Below are positions 49,005-58,991 of a DNA stretch of 64,000 nt, in pieces. Below the pieces are notes generated by a model that was given only the letters and a program-made list of their open reading frames with translations, made no database searches and was not told the DNA's origin. Every line of letters starts with the position of its first letter. The first letter of the stretch is position 1. The stretch lies in NCBI GenBank assembly GCA_902702965.1, contig CACRXP010000007.1, positions 1,663,118-1,727,117 of the forward strand, read 5' to 3'. Made by a program: the position numbers and the translations under genes. The DNA comes from Spirometra erinaceieuropaei (taxonomy: Eukaryota > Platyhelminthes > Cestoda > Diphyllobothriidea > Diphyllobothriidae).

Positions 49005-49115
49005 GGCCCAGGCGTTCCACACCTCGGGGTTGGGTATGACTGGCTGACGACGGCTAATAAGCCAGAAATGGTCATTCCAGTGTCCCTTGTCTTTGTCGGT
49101 AATACCATACTGCCT
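49005..49115 (+). repeat. tRNA-derived repeat, headless copy
   Basis: GGGGTTGGGTATGACTGGCT, GACGACGGCTAATAAGCCAG and TGTCTTTGTCGGTAATACCA are the reverse complement of the repeat body at 57108-57190. The tRNA-like head is missing. Confidence 0.65.
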
Positions 49116-49231
49116 ATATTATACGCCGCTGTGCGGCCGCTGGTTGGGCTCGAGACAGAGAGCCCGTAAGGCACAACAGAACGAGTGAGTTCCGTAAGAA
49201 GGATCGGTGAGCGTCCTTAGCATTATATTAT

Positions 49232-49711
49232 CAGAGGGGAGACGACAGAGTCTGGGGGTAGATTGATACAGCACTGTTTCGGGCTTGTTTGCCTTCATTC
49301 AGCCAATCATAACCCTGACCACCAGCAGCTGGTACCGGAAACACAAACATGCGCTCAGACGCACCTGGCGCAGCTGGTCCACCACTGGGGTCTACCAGAT
49401 GGGTCATAAGCACTTCATCAAACCGAAGTTCATCAGTGCCTCGCCACCTGCCATTCTCTGTCGCTGCAGATCGGGTATTTATTCACTCAGGAATGGGCGC
49501 ACACCGATGCATTGGCTTCCCGAAGCAAACAAGCCCGAAACAGTGCTGTATCAATCTACCCCCAGACTCTGTCGTCTCCCCTCTGCTATCATAGCTTGGC
49601 CGACTTCGGCCTGGTAGGTGGTTGCCTGTTCGTGACCCCTATCGCCCATACGGAGCTTGTTTGCTTCGGGAAACCAATGGATCGGTGTCCGCCCATTCCT
49701 GAGTGAAATCA
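49232..49711. repeat. Two overlapping inverted repeats
   Basis: Pair 1: 49232-49292 and 49523-49585 (CAGAGGGGAGACGACAGAGT and its complement, nearly perfect over 60 bp). Pair 2: 49483-49530 and 49659-49711 (TTCACTCAGGAATGGGCG and complement). The arms overlap at GCAAACAAGC, so only one of the two hairpins can form at a time. Confidence 0.8.
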
Positions 49712-50143
49712 AGTACGTTCTTTGGGAAAAAGAGAAACTTTATTGAGTAAATTTTCGACGTCGGTTCCCCGTGTCGTCGTCAGACTAGAGTAAATGTGTT
49801 GAAAACAATTAAAATTTCAAACGTGCTACAAAATCAATACTCATTTGGTGCCTCAGCTAGTAAGCTGCCGTCGTGTGTGTCAGTCCGTATTGATCGGCTT
49901 TCGTCTCTTCCACTTTTCTCTGAGATTTTTGTACGTGGCATCTAACTCGATATGCCTGTTTATGCATGACTCATCGGAGTGCACCAAATGAGTATTGATT
50001 TTGTAGCACATTTGAAATTTTAATTGTTTTCTGCAAATTTACTCTAGTCTGACGACGACACGGGAAACCGACGTCGAAAATTTACTCAATAAAGTTTCTC
50101 TTTTTCCCAAAGAACGTACTTGATTTCAAATTATATTTCTTGG
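49712..50143. mobile_element. Penelope-like 3' ends in tail-to-tail inverted pair
   Basis: The minus-oriented copy (49712-49984) aligns with the last 270 bp of the Penelope-like fragment at 50870-51360. From 49978 the same 3' end follows in plus orientation to 50143, with AATAAA at 50088-50093. The inverted arms share TTTTCGACGTCGGTT and CTTTGGGAAAAAGAGAAAC. Only the 3' UTR and the last coding residues are present. Confidence 0.7.
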
Positions 50144-50185
50144 GATGCCTGCGTTCCAATATATATATATATGTTAAAGGGATTA

Positions 50186-50840
50186 TACCGTACTCCCGAC
50201 GTAGATACTTGCTAAAAGCCCAGACACGTGTTTCACCGATATTCTGCCGCTGCGTGACATACCAGCGAGGGATTCGGCTCTTCAGTTGGACCCCCAGCGT
50301 TCTCTATGCGGTTTCTGGTATATGAACTCCAGAGAATAATCAAGTGAATAATTTCAGAAATTAATCAGTGCAGGACTTGGAATTAAATCTCCGAGACATG
50401 CCTTTTTTGGGTCAGAACCGAAATTTCAATAAACATTCGAATCGAAGACAATTAACTACTGTGGCATAACCACGTAATGCCCATTCTTAAATCAGTTAGT
50501 ACTGCGAGTGGTATGAAATCCATATGGTAAAGGTATTCTACCACTGAAGGGCCGAATCCCTCGCAGCTCTGTCATGCAGCGGCAGAATATCGGCGAAACA
50601 CGTGTCTGGGCTTTTAGCAAGTATCTAGGTCGGGAGTACGGTATACTACCATTACCATATGGAATTCACACTACTCGTAGTACTACTTGTTTGTAGAATG
50701 GGCATTACGTGGTTATTCCACAGTAGTTGATTGTCTTCGACTCAAATGTTCATTGAAATTTCGGTTCTGACCCTAAAACGTCATGGCCCGGAGATTTAAG
50801 TCCACGTTTTGCAGTGAGTAATTTCTGGAATTATTCACTT
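50186..50840. repeat. A-B-A'-B' inverted mosaic
   Basis: Block A (50186-50300) is inverted as A' (50540-50655). Block B (50320-50530) is inverted as B' (50655-50840). A contains GCTAAAAGCCCAGACACG and ATATTCTGCCGCTGC. B contains GGTCAGAACCGAAATTTCAA and ACCACGTAATGCCCATTCT. The order A-B-A'-B' is not a simple palindrome, which would read A-B-B'-A'. Block A is shared with repeats at 6.9 and 7.4 kb. The mosaic is bracketed by Penelope-like 3' ends. Confidence 0.8.
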
Positions 50841-50869
50841 GATGTATATGTATATATATGAGTTAGGAC

Positions 50870-51360
50870 GTAAGCATCCCAAGAAATATAATTTGAAAGC
50901 AAATGCGTTCTCTGGAAAAAGTAGAGAACTTTATCGAGTAAATTTTCGACGTCGGTTCTCCGTGTCGTCGCCAGACTCGAGTAAATTTGTAAAAAACAAT
51001 TAGCATTTCAAACGTGCTGAGATATCAATATTCATTTGGTGCTTCAGCCAGTAAGCGGCCGCCATGTGCGTCAGTCTGTATCCATATGCTTTCGTATATT
51101 CCACGTTTCCCTGAGATTTTTGTACCTGGCATGTAACTCGATGTGCCTATTGATGCATGACTCATCGGAGTGTACGGCTTCAAGAAACTATCGGCATTTT
51201 TAGATGGGCAAACTCCGACAATGCGAGTTTTATCCCATGCAAAGGTGTGTCCAGTATCAAGGGTGTGCATGGCCATTGAAGACAGGTGGCCTCGCCACAT
51301 AATTGTCAGCTGGTGTTCGTGTATGCGTGTAGAGGCAAATTTTCTTGTTTGGCCACAATT
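50870..51360 (-). mobile_element. Penelope-like element, 3' part with GIY-YIG domain end
   Basis: Read leftward: CGQTRKFASTRIHEHQL, then HTLDTGHTFAWDKTRIVG and VCPSKNADSF, the second half of the GIY-YIG nuclease of Penelope-like elements (TRLHEH and TGHxFxW motifs), followed by a Lys/Arg-rich end and EAPNEY. A 3' UTR follows with a TTTATCGAGTAAATTTTCGA-type block and ends at the CATCCCAAGAAATATAATTT signature (50874-50894). Stops occur before the CGQT motif, so it is truncated and inactive. Confidence 0.7.
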
Positions 51361-51414
51361 TACGGCATCGTAGGCATCGCATGTATCTTATAGACTACCT
51401 CCTTTTTATCACAG

Positions 51415-51785
51415 AACTTTGCCGACGAGAGCAAGGGAGACCGGGTGACCAGTTCTGGCTTATTAGCAGTCATCATACATTCATACATAGCCCCGCATGT
51501 GGGGCACTTGAGATTTGAACCCGCGATCATTGGTTTTTGAGCATGACACACTACCATTGAGCCACGGGACAACGGGATGTGCACCTTCAGTAATCTGATT
51601 GGTGGACGCCAATCCATCAGTACTAATATTCTCGACCACTGTGGGCAGGGCCACAAGAATAATCTACTGGAACCTGCATGTCTCGTCTGTCGGCATCCGG
51701 TATTGTGTATTGACCTATGCAGATGATGTCAGTAAATGTTGTTACAGGCCGTATGTTAGAGGGACCATACGTTTAAGTGTTAATG
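51415..51785 (-). repeat. tRNA-derived repeat with boxes A and B
   Basis: On the minus strand, GTCCCGTGGCTCAATGGTAG (box A region, about 51555-51575) is followed about 40 bases later by GCGGGTTCAAATCTCAAG (box B). Together they have the layout of a tRNA internal promoter. The body GGCTATGTATG...AAGCCAGAACTGG follows. The same unit recurs at 57108-57465, and similarity extends about 200 bp past the head, so the repeating unit is longer than a simple SINE. As in SINEs, RNA polymerase III could transcribe it; this is inference. Confidence 0.7.
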
Positions 51786-52480
51786 CATGTAGCAGAATGT
51801 CGGCAAGCTAAATGCTGTCGTCTTTTTACGTATTTTTGACTTGCTCAACGACAAGAAATTTCAAGGTGCGTTGGATGATCATTTTGGTCAATTCTGAATT
51901 ATACTGAGCCTCATTAATCTGGTCCATGCTGCGAAGGGCTGGAAAAATTAAGTGTTGCCATCTGGTTGATCGCACGTTGATTGCATATCTTTCGAATAAA
52001 ATCTGCCTGCATTAATGATCCGGCGCCTGATGCTACCTGTGTCCTGGCCGTTTAAGAAGCCATCTACTTACCCCAGTGTCTCCCAGTTTCTCAACATGTC
52101 CGAGGTGCTTGGACGTGTCCGGACACATGAAAAGTCGGGTTTGGACGGTTGCTTGTTGACGGCACAATCCGATCCTCAGGTGGGACGTGGACTCGACTGC
52201 ACTGGCTCATTGCTAATTTCGCCTTCATGACACTTCTGGGAGAGCCGATTCTGTGCGTGGCTCGTGTGAGGCGGTAGATTCATGTCATAAAGGTACTTGC
52301 ATAATTATTTCTAGCTTATCTTACCTAACGGATCGGTTACGCAGTCCTAGTCTCAAGCCTTAGCGCCAATTTGGCATTGAAAGTATTGTATGCCAAAGGA
52401 GGATGCTGTAATCGTGGAACTGTAGTGGAACTGTAGCCAAAACTAAAAGGGGAAAGAACATCCCGACGTTACGGTCTAGA
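51786..52480. other. Mixed old repeats, no gene
   Basis: ACGACAAGAAATTTCAAGG near 51848 belongs to a small repeat also found at about 54265, 55635 and 57530 (followed by CGTTGAATAATC-like sequence). Nothing else was recognised. Confidence 0.5.
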
Positions 52481-52489
52481 GGTAGGGCT

Positions 52490-52860
52490 TATTTTAGGGT
52501 TCGGGGTAGTGTCAGGGTGAGAATTGAGTCTAGGGTTAGGGTTCGTGTTAAGTTTAAGGATTCCGGTTTGAGTCACGATTTGGATTGAGGTTAACGCTTA
52601 CATGTAATGTCAAGGTTTTGGTAAGGGTTAGTGTTAAGATAGGTTAAGGTTAGGGTTTGGGTTAGGTTTAAGGTTAGGTTGGAATTTGGGTCAGAGTTGA
52701 GGGTGAGAGTAAGGATTTGAGTCATGGTTCAGGTTCGGCTTAAGGTAAGGGCTAGCGCTTTTGGTAGGTCTAGGGTTAGGTTTAGTGTTAAGTTTAGGGT
52801 TAGCGTTAGGTTGACAATTATGTTAAGCATCAACTTTACCTTTGAAGTTACGGTTAGGCT
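52490..52860 (+). repeat. Degenerate GTTAGG telomere-like block
   Basis: About 370 bp built from variants of GGTTAGGGTT, GTTAAGGTT and GGTTTAGGGT. The animal telomere unit is TTAGGG. Units are highly diverged, so this is an interstitial block or a minisatellite that resembles telomere, not a chromosome end. An 86-codon open frame across it is a by-product of the repeat. Confidence 0.75.
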
Positions 52861-53022
52861 TGGAGTACTGCTGCCTCGCGTGTCCTGTCAGTTGAGTCTT
52901 TTGCGGAGATTCTTCGCTTCCTGCGACCTCGAGGCGGATTTTTCACACATCAGGTTACTTATTGATGGTACAATTAAGCTGTAATATTTGCTATCCATTC
53001 TGATCTTAAGCCGACAGGCATA

Positions 53023-53167
53023 CCGTAGGTGGGCTAACTCATGAAATGTCAACCGAAATTCCAGAATGCGTTTTCTTTTCGAAAAGATTAATAAAGTAGA
53101 GTTGTGAAGCTAATCAGCCTGCAGTAGAACTCTATAATAATTCAGTTACCTCAGGATGCCGGCTTGA
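53023..53167 (+). mobile_element. PAL1 left-arm fragment, copy 6
   Basis: TA|CCGTAGGTGGGCTAACTC through CTCAGGATGCCGGCTT, then similarity stops. At 53803-53840 a tip-like GACATATTTCATGAGTTAGG and ACTAACTG appears, which may be the decayed right tip of this or a related element with a replaced interior. Confidence 0.7.
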
Positions 53168-54070
53168 ATGTACTGACGTGCCACTGTTCGCCCTTCCCGA
53201 CGGTAATGGCGGAGTAGATCATATGCTTGCTACAGAGATTGACATGATGTTGCGTGATCGACGTATATTAAGGCACAGACTGGCTTCATGGCATGTCACC
53301 TTATGAAAACGTTTGTTCCTACGATGTCCCCATCGGTGAAATCAAGCAAAATCTAGTTTCTCTTGTTGAACCCCAGTTCATTTAACTGAAAATAGTCAAG
53401 GATAACACGAAACCCTAGAAAACTGTTTTGAAATCTACACCCATAATTTAGGCAGTCGAGAAACCGCCATATATAAAATCACACTAATTACTAAATGATA
53501 TTTAGATGTAAATCTCACTAAAACACTGTTATTAAACGTTATTTTATTTCTTACTTCATATTTACTACGTTTTTGGTATGAAAATGCATTCTATGCATCT
53601 AAAAACGAAGTTTACTAAATTAAAACCATTTCTGACATTTTCGGAATTTTGCGCTTTTCTAAATAAATCTGAATTTCTAAACAACGCTACACTGCCTCTT
53701 ATATTTTTTTATGTTTTAAATTCCTTTAAAACTTGTTCTTAATTTACATAGACATTGGACTCATGAAATAGTGTCAGTTTGCGAGTGCTTGGCAATCATT
53801 CGTAAATTTTGACATATTTCATGAGTTAGGTCACTAACTGCATGTCCACATGTAGCCTAAATAGGTGGGGACTTCCGGATAGGACAAGGTGTGATAATGG
53901 ATCTGGCTACCGACATTTCACTTGGGATTTTCAAAGAGGCGCATTTGGTTAAATAGACCCACGCGGTGCCTGAATGTCCTGAGGCAGTGTGGGCAGGTGA
54001 AAGAGGATCGACAGATGTATGCTAGTCCAGAGGGTTTTGAGTAAGAATCTCATTCCGTCGTCCGTCTACT
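53168..54070. other. Unassigned stretch
   Basis: A/T-rich at 53440-53760. Apart from the PAL1-like tip near 53840, nothing recognised. Confidence 0.4.
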
Positions 54071-54071
54071 G

Positions 54072-54330
54072 ATTAAGCGATGATCAGGTTATGAATATTT
54101 ACAAGAAGCCAATATTCGTTCGTACTCAGAGTTTCCTATCATGCAGGTAGTGTCAGCAGATGCTGTCTAAAGAAGTGTTTTAATGGTAACATGCGCTGAC
54201 TAGTTAATATGTTGAGAAAAATCTTGACGCGTTCAATATTTCTTTCTACATCTTTTAGAGTTTGCTGACTACAAGAAGTCTTCAAGTACGCTGAATAATC
54301 CTAATAGGTGCTACGTAGAATACTACTTCT
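54072..54330 (+). repeat. Direct repeat X, left copy
   Basis: About 185 bp (GATGATCAGGTTATGAATAT, CGTACTCAGAGTTTCCTATC, ATCTTGACGCGTT) recurs at 55076-55260. It then runs into the ACAAGAAGTCTTCAAGTACG block. The two copies bracket the Penelope-like fragment. Confidence 0.65.
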
Positions 54331-54334
54331 AGAA

Positions 54335-54990
54335 GATGGGCGTCCCAAGAAACATAATTCGAAGCTGAATGTGTCCTTTGGGAAAATGGACAAACTTTAT
54401 TGCGTAAATTTTCGAGTCTGGTTCCCCAGCTCGTTGTTAGACGTGTCTTAAGTGTGAAGAAACAGTCAAACTTTAAACATGCCCAAAAATCGATATTGCT
54501 TGTCAGAGCTGAGGATGGGTCAAAGCTGTGGGCTGGATGTCACGTCTTGATTAGCTATTACCTTTTTTATTTTTCTTGGAGATTTGTGTACATGGCGTCC
54601 AGATCGATGCGCCGGTTGATTCATGAATCATCAAAGTGAATGGCCTCTAGGAATTCTCGGCCTTTCTTATGTGGCAGGGACCGACAACGCGTGTTTTATT
54701 CCAAGCGAATTTGTACCCAGTTTCAAGAGTATGCATGGCGACTTGGGATAAGCAGTCCCGTCTCTTCACTGCAAATTTGTGTTCATGCAGGCGTGTAGAG
54801 GCGGGTTTTCCGGTTTCACCACACGAAACTGATATTGACTGGGTGTGAGTATCCAAACATCGCATTTATTTTTTTTGTGAGCTCCGTGACATCTTTTTAG
54901 TAGGCCAGTACATATGGATTGGAGGTCAGGCCGTATGCGAAATGCGTGAACGGGCTCTTCAGTTTTGTTAGCCACCGTGCCTTGCTTCTT
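54335..54990 (-). mobile_element. Penelope-like element, 3' part with GIY-YIG domain end
   Basis: Read leftward: VSCGETGKPASTRLHEHKFA, VKRRDCLSQVAMHTLETGYK, FAWNKTRVVGPC, with the GIY-YIG core residues Arg and His of TRLHEH and the TGxxFxW motif. A frame break follows, then INRRIDLDAMYTN-like residues and a 3' UTR ending at TCTTGGGACGCCCATC (plus-strand 54338-54353). It matches the 50.9 kb copy at lower identity, so it is a separate insertion. Confidence 0.7.
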
Positions 54991-55075
54991 GAATTCTCTT
55001 TGCCACGGTGGGTAAAGAAGGAGGAAGTGGAGTAGGTGAGGTATGCGTTTTGAACAAGAATCAGCCGTCTGCAGA

Positions 55076-55260
55076 ATAAGTGATGGTCAGGTTATGAGTA
55101 TTTGTCCGAAGCCTAAATTCGTCCGTACTCAGAGTTCGCTATCATGCACTTAATATCTGTAGATGCTGTCATAAACAGTCTGTTACTGAGATCATGCGTT
55201 ATTGAGCTAACACGTGAAGAAAAATATTGACGCGTTAGGTTTTTTCGTTTGTGGACGTTT
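55076..55260 (+). repeat. Direct repeat X, right copy
   Basis: Partner of 54072-54255. It is followed at once by the telomere-like inverted-repeat element, where the left copy continues directly into the ACAAGAAGTC block. So that element was inserted into X. Confidence 0.65.
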
Positions 55261-55266
55261 TGGTAA

Positions 55267-55612
55267 GATCTTATTTCGTAGCTGCACCTGTTAGGAGTTT
55301 GGAATACGGGTTAGGGTCAGGGGTTACTGTTAGGGGTTCAAGTCAGAGATTAGTGGTTAGGGTTGGGGTAAGGGGTTGGGATTAGGTATTAGGGTTGGAA
55401 GCTATGGGTTAGGGTCTGGGATTGGTGTTAAGGGTTAGTGTAAGGGGTTAGGTTCAGGGGTTATGGTTAGGGCTTAGGGTTAGGGGTTAGGCGTCAGAGT
55501 TGGAAGTCAGGGTTAGGGTTAAGGTCTAGTGTTAAATCTTCTTTTACCATCGTTCCCGTATGACAGGTGGCTAGGTCCTGAATGCTGCAGGTGGGACTAC
55601 GAAATAAGATCC
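55267..55612. mobile_element. Inverted-repeat element with telomere-like core
   Basis: The left end GATCTTATTTCGTAG followed by CTGCACCTG is inverted at 55585-55612 as CAGGTGGGACTACGAAATAAGATCC. Between them lie about 240 bp of degenerate GGGTTAGGGTT units (55303-55535). The tip resembles the 38409 element (both read TTA..GTAGYCCCACCTG), so the two may be one family whose core is a GTTAGG-type minisatellite. Non-coding. Confidence 0.75.
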
Positions 55613-56160
55613 GGCCGACGTTTTTAGACTCATCCGACGACAAGAAGTCTCCAGGTACGTTGAGTAATCATTGTGGGAACTATGTAAAATATTGTGTCAT
55701 TTAAACATAAAACTAGAAACGTATGGCTGTAGAGAATCTAATTGCCACAAGATTCCTGTCGCCATTTTTTGTAGACTGGTGCATATGGATTGGGTGCCAA
55801 GTCGTGTGTGGCACGCTCAAAAGAGTTGTTTAGCCTTGTTAGTCACCACACTCGAATCCAGTGCTCTTAAATTCTTTGTAATAGGAGCACTGTGGGTAAA
55901 GGGGAAGGAAGTGAAGTATGCGTAGCATGTGCCTGCTCCGACATAAACAAATGCACGCGCAGGTTACCGCTGGGCCCGACCCGGCCGCTTACTGTCGGTT
56001 TGTAGTGTAACGCCCTAGCAGATAAGCCATGTCCTCGTTCTCCTGTCGTTTGCCATTGGGTATCTACAATGGTGGAGTGGCGCTCATCGATCGCATTACG
56101 GGACTCATGCTTCCCGTTGTGTCTTCGGTCTTAATATTGATTCACGCCCGCAGTCGCACA
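55613..56160. other. Old repeat block then unassigned sequence
   Basis: GACGACAAGAAGTCTCCAGG at about 55635 is a copy of the small repeat also at 51848, 54265 and 57530. The rest, including a GC-rich part at 55950-56170, has no recognised content. Confidence 0.45.
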
Positions 56161-56164
56161 GCGG

Positions 56165-56290
56165 CCGGTGAAACAGGTAGATAGGGTGGTACTTCCAACG
56201 ACAAGGGAGACCGGAATGACTATTTTTGACTTATCAGTCGTCATCAGCCAAGCATACCCAACCCCAATTTAAGATTTGAACCGTGATCCT
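56165..56290 (-). repeat. tRNA-derived repeat, truncated at box B side
   Basis: ATAGGGTGGTAC...GACAAGGGAGACCGGAATGA through GATTTGAACCGTGATCC matches 57108-57235. It breaks off at TTATCGTTAA, where the PAL1 copy 7 arm starts, so the head is lost. Confidence 0.7.
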
Positions 56291-57105
56291 TTATCGTTAA
56301 AAAATGACTACTTAAGAAGCATGCATTTTTCCCATTGATTTTCGACGATTTTGCAGATTCAAATATATCTTATAGAAACCATAGACAAAAATACGCCTTC
56401 TTTTTATTAATCAATAGAGAATCACGTCTTCTTTATATTTTCTTCTCAAGGAAGGAGTATAATTAAGTTTTAAAAACGTTTATAATTATTAGATTTTTTA
56501 AGGCCGTGCAATGCCCATTCACATAGCAGCTAACCTGGACTTTTACCACAGCTCCTCATGAAATATACAAAAAGTGAACATCCATTTCAAAATTTTATGG
56601 ACTCTGTATGATATCTATTTAAAGGCCTAGAAGAATGCATGATATTCTTTATGCGGGACGCATGCACCTTGTAGACTGAAAACACTTGGCGCTGATGCAA
56701 CGAATGACCAGGCTCCAAATTATTCAACAATTAGACAACTTTTTTTCAACCTATTTATACTCCTTTCTTGCGTATAAAATATAAAGAAGACGTGATTTTC
56801 TATCGAGTAACTTAAAGAAAGCATAGTTTCGTTTATGACTTCTATAAGATATATTTGAATCTGCAAAGCCGTCGAAAATTAATTAGAAAATTGCGTACTA
56901 CTTAAGAAGTCATTTTTTAACGAGAACGGTCTCTACAGGAAATCAAAAAGCAGCATATCCAAAAGCTGACATCCTGCCGAGTCCTAAATGTTATAAAATT
57001 ATGCCGCAGGATAAGCAGTATTACAATCGTGACCAAGTAATCCTTCCCAATCGAAAACGCATTTCAGAATTATGGCCAACATTTCATGAGATCGGGCACT
57101 CACTG
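56291..57105. mobile_element. PAL1-related element, copy 7, left tip missing
   Basis: Inverted arms 56291-56500 and 56740-56925 (AAAAAATGACTACTTAAG, ATTTTCGACGATTTTGCAGA and complements), then the outer right arm to CACTCACTG|TA at 57105. The outer left arm (about 180 bp) is absent. It is more diverged from copy 2 than copies 4 and 5, so older or a subfamily. Confidence 0.75.
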
Positions 57106-57107
57106 TA

Positions 57108-57465
57108 AATAGGGTGGTACCGCCAAAGACCAGGGAGACTGGAGTGACTATTTCTGACTTATTAGCCGTCATCAGCCAAGCATACCCAACCTCAATCTGA
57201 GATTTGAACCGTGAACCTTGATCATTAAGTGTGACACTCTATGATTGAACCACGGAACAACGGGATGAGAACGCTCTGTAACCTGATTGTTGGACGCCCA
57301 TCTACCAAAACTAGCATTCCCGACCAAAACGGACAAGACTACAAGTTTAATCTACGGAAGCTGTTTATCTCGCTTTTGGGCGTTCCGCATTTGTATGGAA
57401 TCAGGCAAATTGTAGCAGTAGACGCTGCCCAAAGTCGTTTTTAAGAGGGACCATGCATTAACGAT
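57108..57465 (-). repeat. tRNA-derived repeat with boxes A and B
   Basis: The minus strand has TTCCGTGGTTCAATCATAGA (box A region) then CACGGTTCAAATCTCAG (box B), followed by the shared body (GGTTGGGTATGCTTGGCTGA, TGACGGCTAATAAG). Similarity to 51415-51785 continues beyond the head to about 57465. Box A is mutated relative to the 51.5 kb copy. Confidence 0.7.
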
Positions 57466-57840
57466 TTAATATTTGGCGCAAAGTCTCGAAACGCAAAATA
57501 TTTTCACCTTTTCTACACTTTTTTTAGTCTTGGCCAAAGACAAGAAATCTCAAGTTACGTTGAATAATCAGCGTTTTGCCTACGTAGAATACTGTGTCTT
57601 CTGAATGCAAAAGTTGTAACGAAGAGCCTTTGAGAATCTAATCTTCTGATTTTTAATTTATTTTGAAATGTGCTTCCCAGCGTTTCTACGGTAGTTTTAT
57701 TTACTGACCATGCACTTCAGCAGAGAGACATTCACGGGCCCCTCCTAGCAAAAATTCTTCGCTACTTTGTGAACAACAAGGGGCCTTTCAAACGTACCTC
57801 TGTCCCTGTTTTGGCATTCTATACCCTGAAATCGAAAAGC
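57466..57840. other. Small repeat, otherwise unassigned
   Basis: AAAGACAAGAAATCTCAAGT at about 57535 is the small repeat mentioned at 51848. An open frame of 86 codons at 57670-57930 has no recognised family and overlaps a repeat, so I do not call it a gene. Confidence 0.45.
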
Positions 57841-58400
57841 GTCCAGACACTGTTTTTACGTCAGGACAAGCCTCTGTTAGAACAGCTAAGGCCAAAGACA
57901 GACCCTAGACACAATTTAAAACAGGCATAGACAGCAGAATTTATTGGAACCAGTAAATGTTGCGACGGCTTATTAACTGCAGTCTATCTTTGCATAACAC
58001 AAATAACAAGTGAGAAAGATACAGAGGTTTGAACTTCCACAGAGAAAATCAATATAAAACAGCAAGGCCATCTTATACTGCACGTAGGCTAATCAAGAAA
58101 ATGGTAGCTTGAAAAACGCAACATAGGAAAGAAAATGGGAAGTTAACACGCCGAGGGCAATCTGTGGTCGACCACGTGATCTAACTGTTTAAATAGGTCG
58201 GGTTTCTCCCGCCGTATGTAGGCTGCCTCTAGGTAGCGCAGTAACCGTTCTTATCAACTGCAGCCTGTCGTTGCATAACACAGATAGCAAGTTAGAAAGA
58301 TACAAAGGTTTGAACTTCCACAGAAATCGAGGAACGTCCAGGCACTGTGTTAACGTCATTACTAGCCCCTGTTAGAACAGCTAAGGACAGACCCTAGCCA
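57841..58400 (+). repeat. Direct repeats including REP-D
   Basis: GTTAGAACAGCTAAGG...CAGACCCTAG at 57877-57912 recurs at 58370-58400. TTGCATAACACARATA and ACAAAGGTTTGAACTTCCAC-type blocks at 57990-58040 recur at 58272-58322. The set is a partial tandem duplication of about 300-490 bp, related to 24165-24300. Confidence 0.6.
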
Positions 58401-58991
58401 CAATCATCCGTAGGCTCGGCCCGGCCCCGCATGGAAGGTCGTGTTTGAGGTCTGCTGGGGTGATACTGCATTCTGTGCAGAAAGAGGGGAGAGGCGGTTG
58501 CAATAACTTGGCGCGGCCGGCCAAGAAAACACGTTCGGCGCCCTGAGGACGACGTTCTGAGTGACAGGGGGGAATGCGTCACAGCGCCTTGGGCGAGCGC
58601 CCACCTGAGTCGGCGTATTACGCCGTAGAAGAGGACATGTCGACACGAACCGTGATCTGAAGTGAAGTCATCGTCTGTCGCCTGTCACGCACAGGCCCCA
58701 GATCTTACCGAAGTAAAACGGCCCTAGAAGGCAATGTCTGCCGGACCAAATTTCATCCCCACCCGGTTGGCAGGCTTCAAGAACAGAAGCAGAGAGTGGT
58801 GCCGATGTCACGCAAGTCTGACACACCAAGTCACCGTCTTGCCACCACTCGTAGGGGGGCACACGCTTCAGGACTGTCGACCTGTGGTACTTGTTTCAAG
58901 CCATTTTCTTGTTGTTCTACATCAAATCCCTTATTTTACCCTCAATTTCAAGCTCCTTCTCTCATTCCTATGTTCGATGTTTTGTTGGCAG
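58401..58991. other. GC-rich upstream intron sequence of the kinase gene
   Basis: 58401-58870 is clearly richer in G and C than its surroundings and could be an old repeat or part of an unseen exon or promoter; no protein was recognised. The last 60 bp are pyrimidine-rich and lead into the acceptor before 58992. Confidence 0.5.

Noticed and set aside
52724..52984. 86-codon open frame
   Set aside because: Generated by the GTTAGG-type repeats; low-complexity Val/Arg-rich translation.
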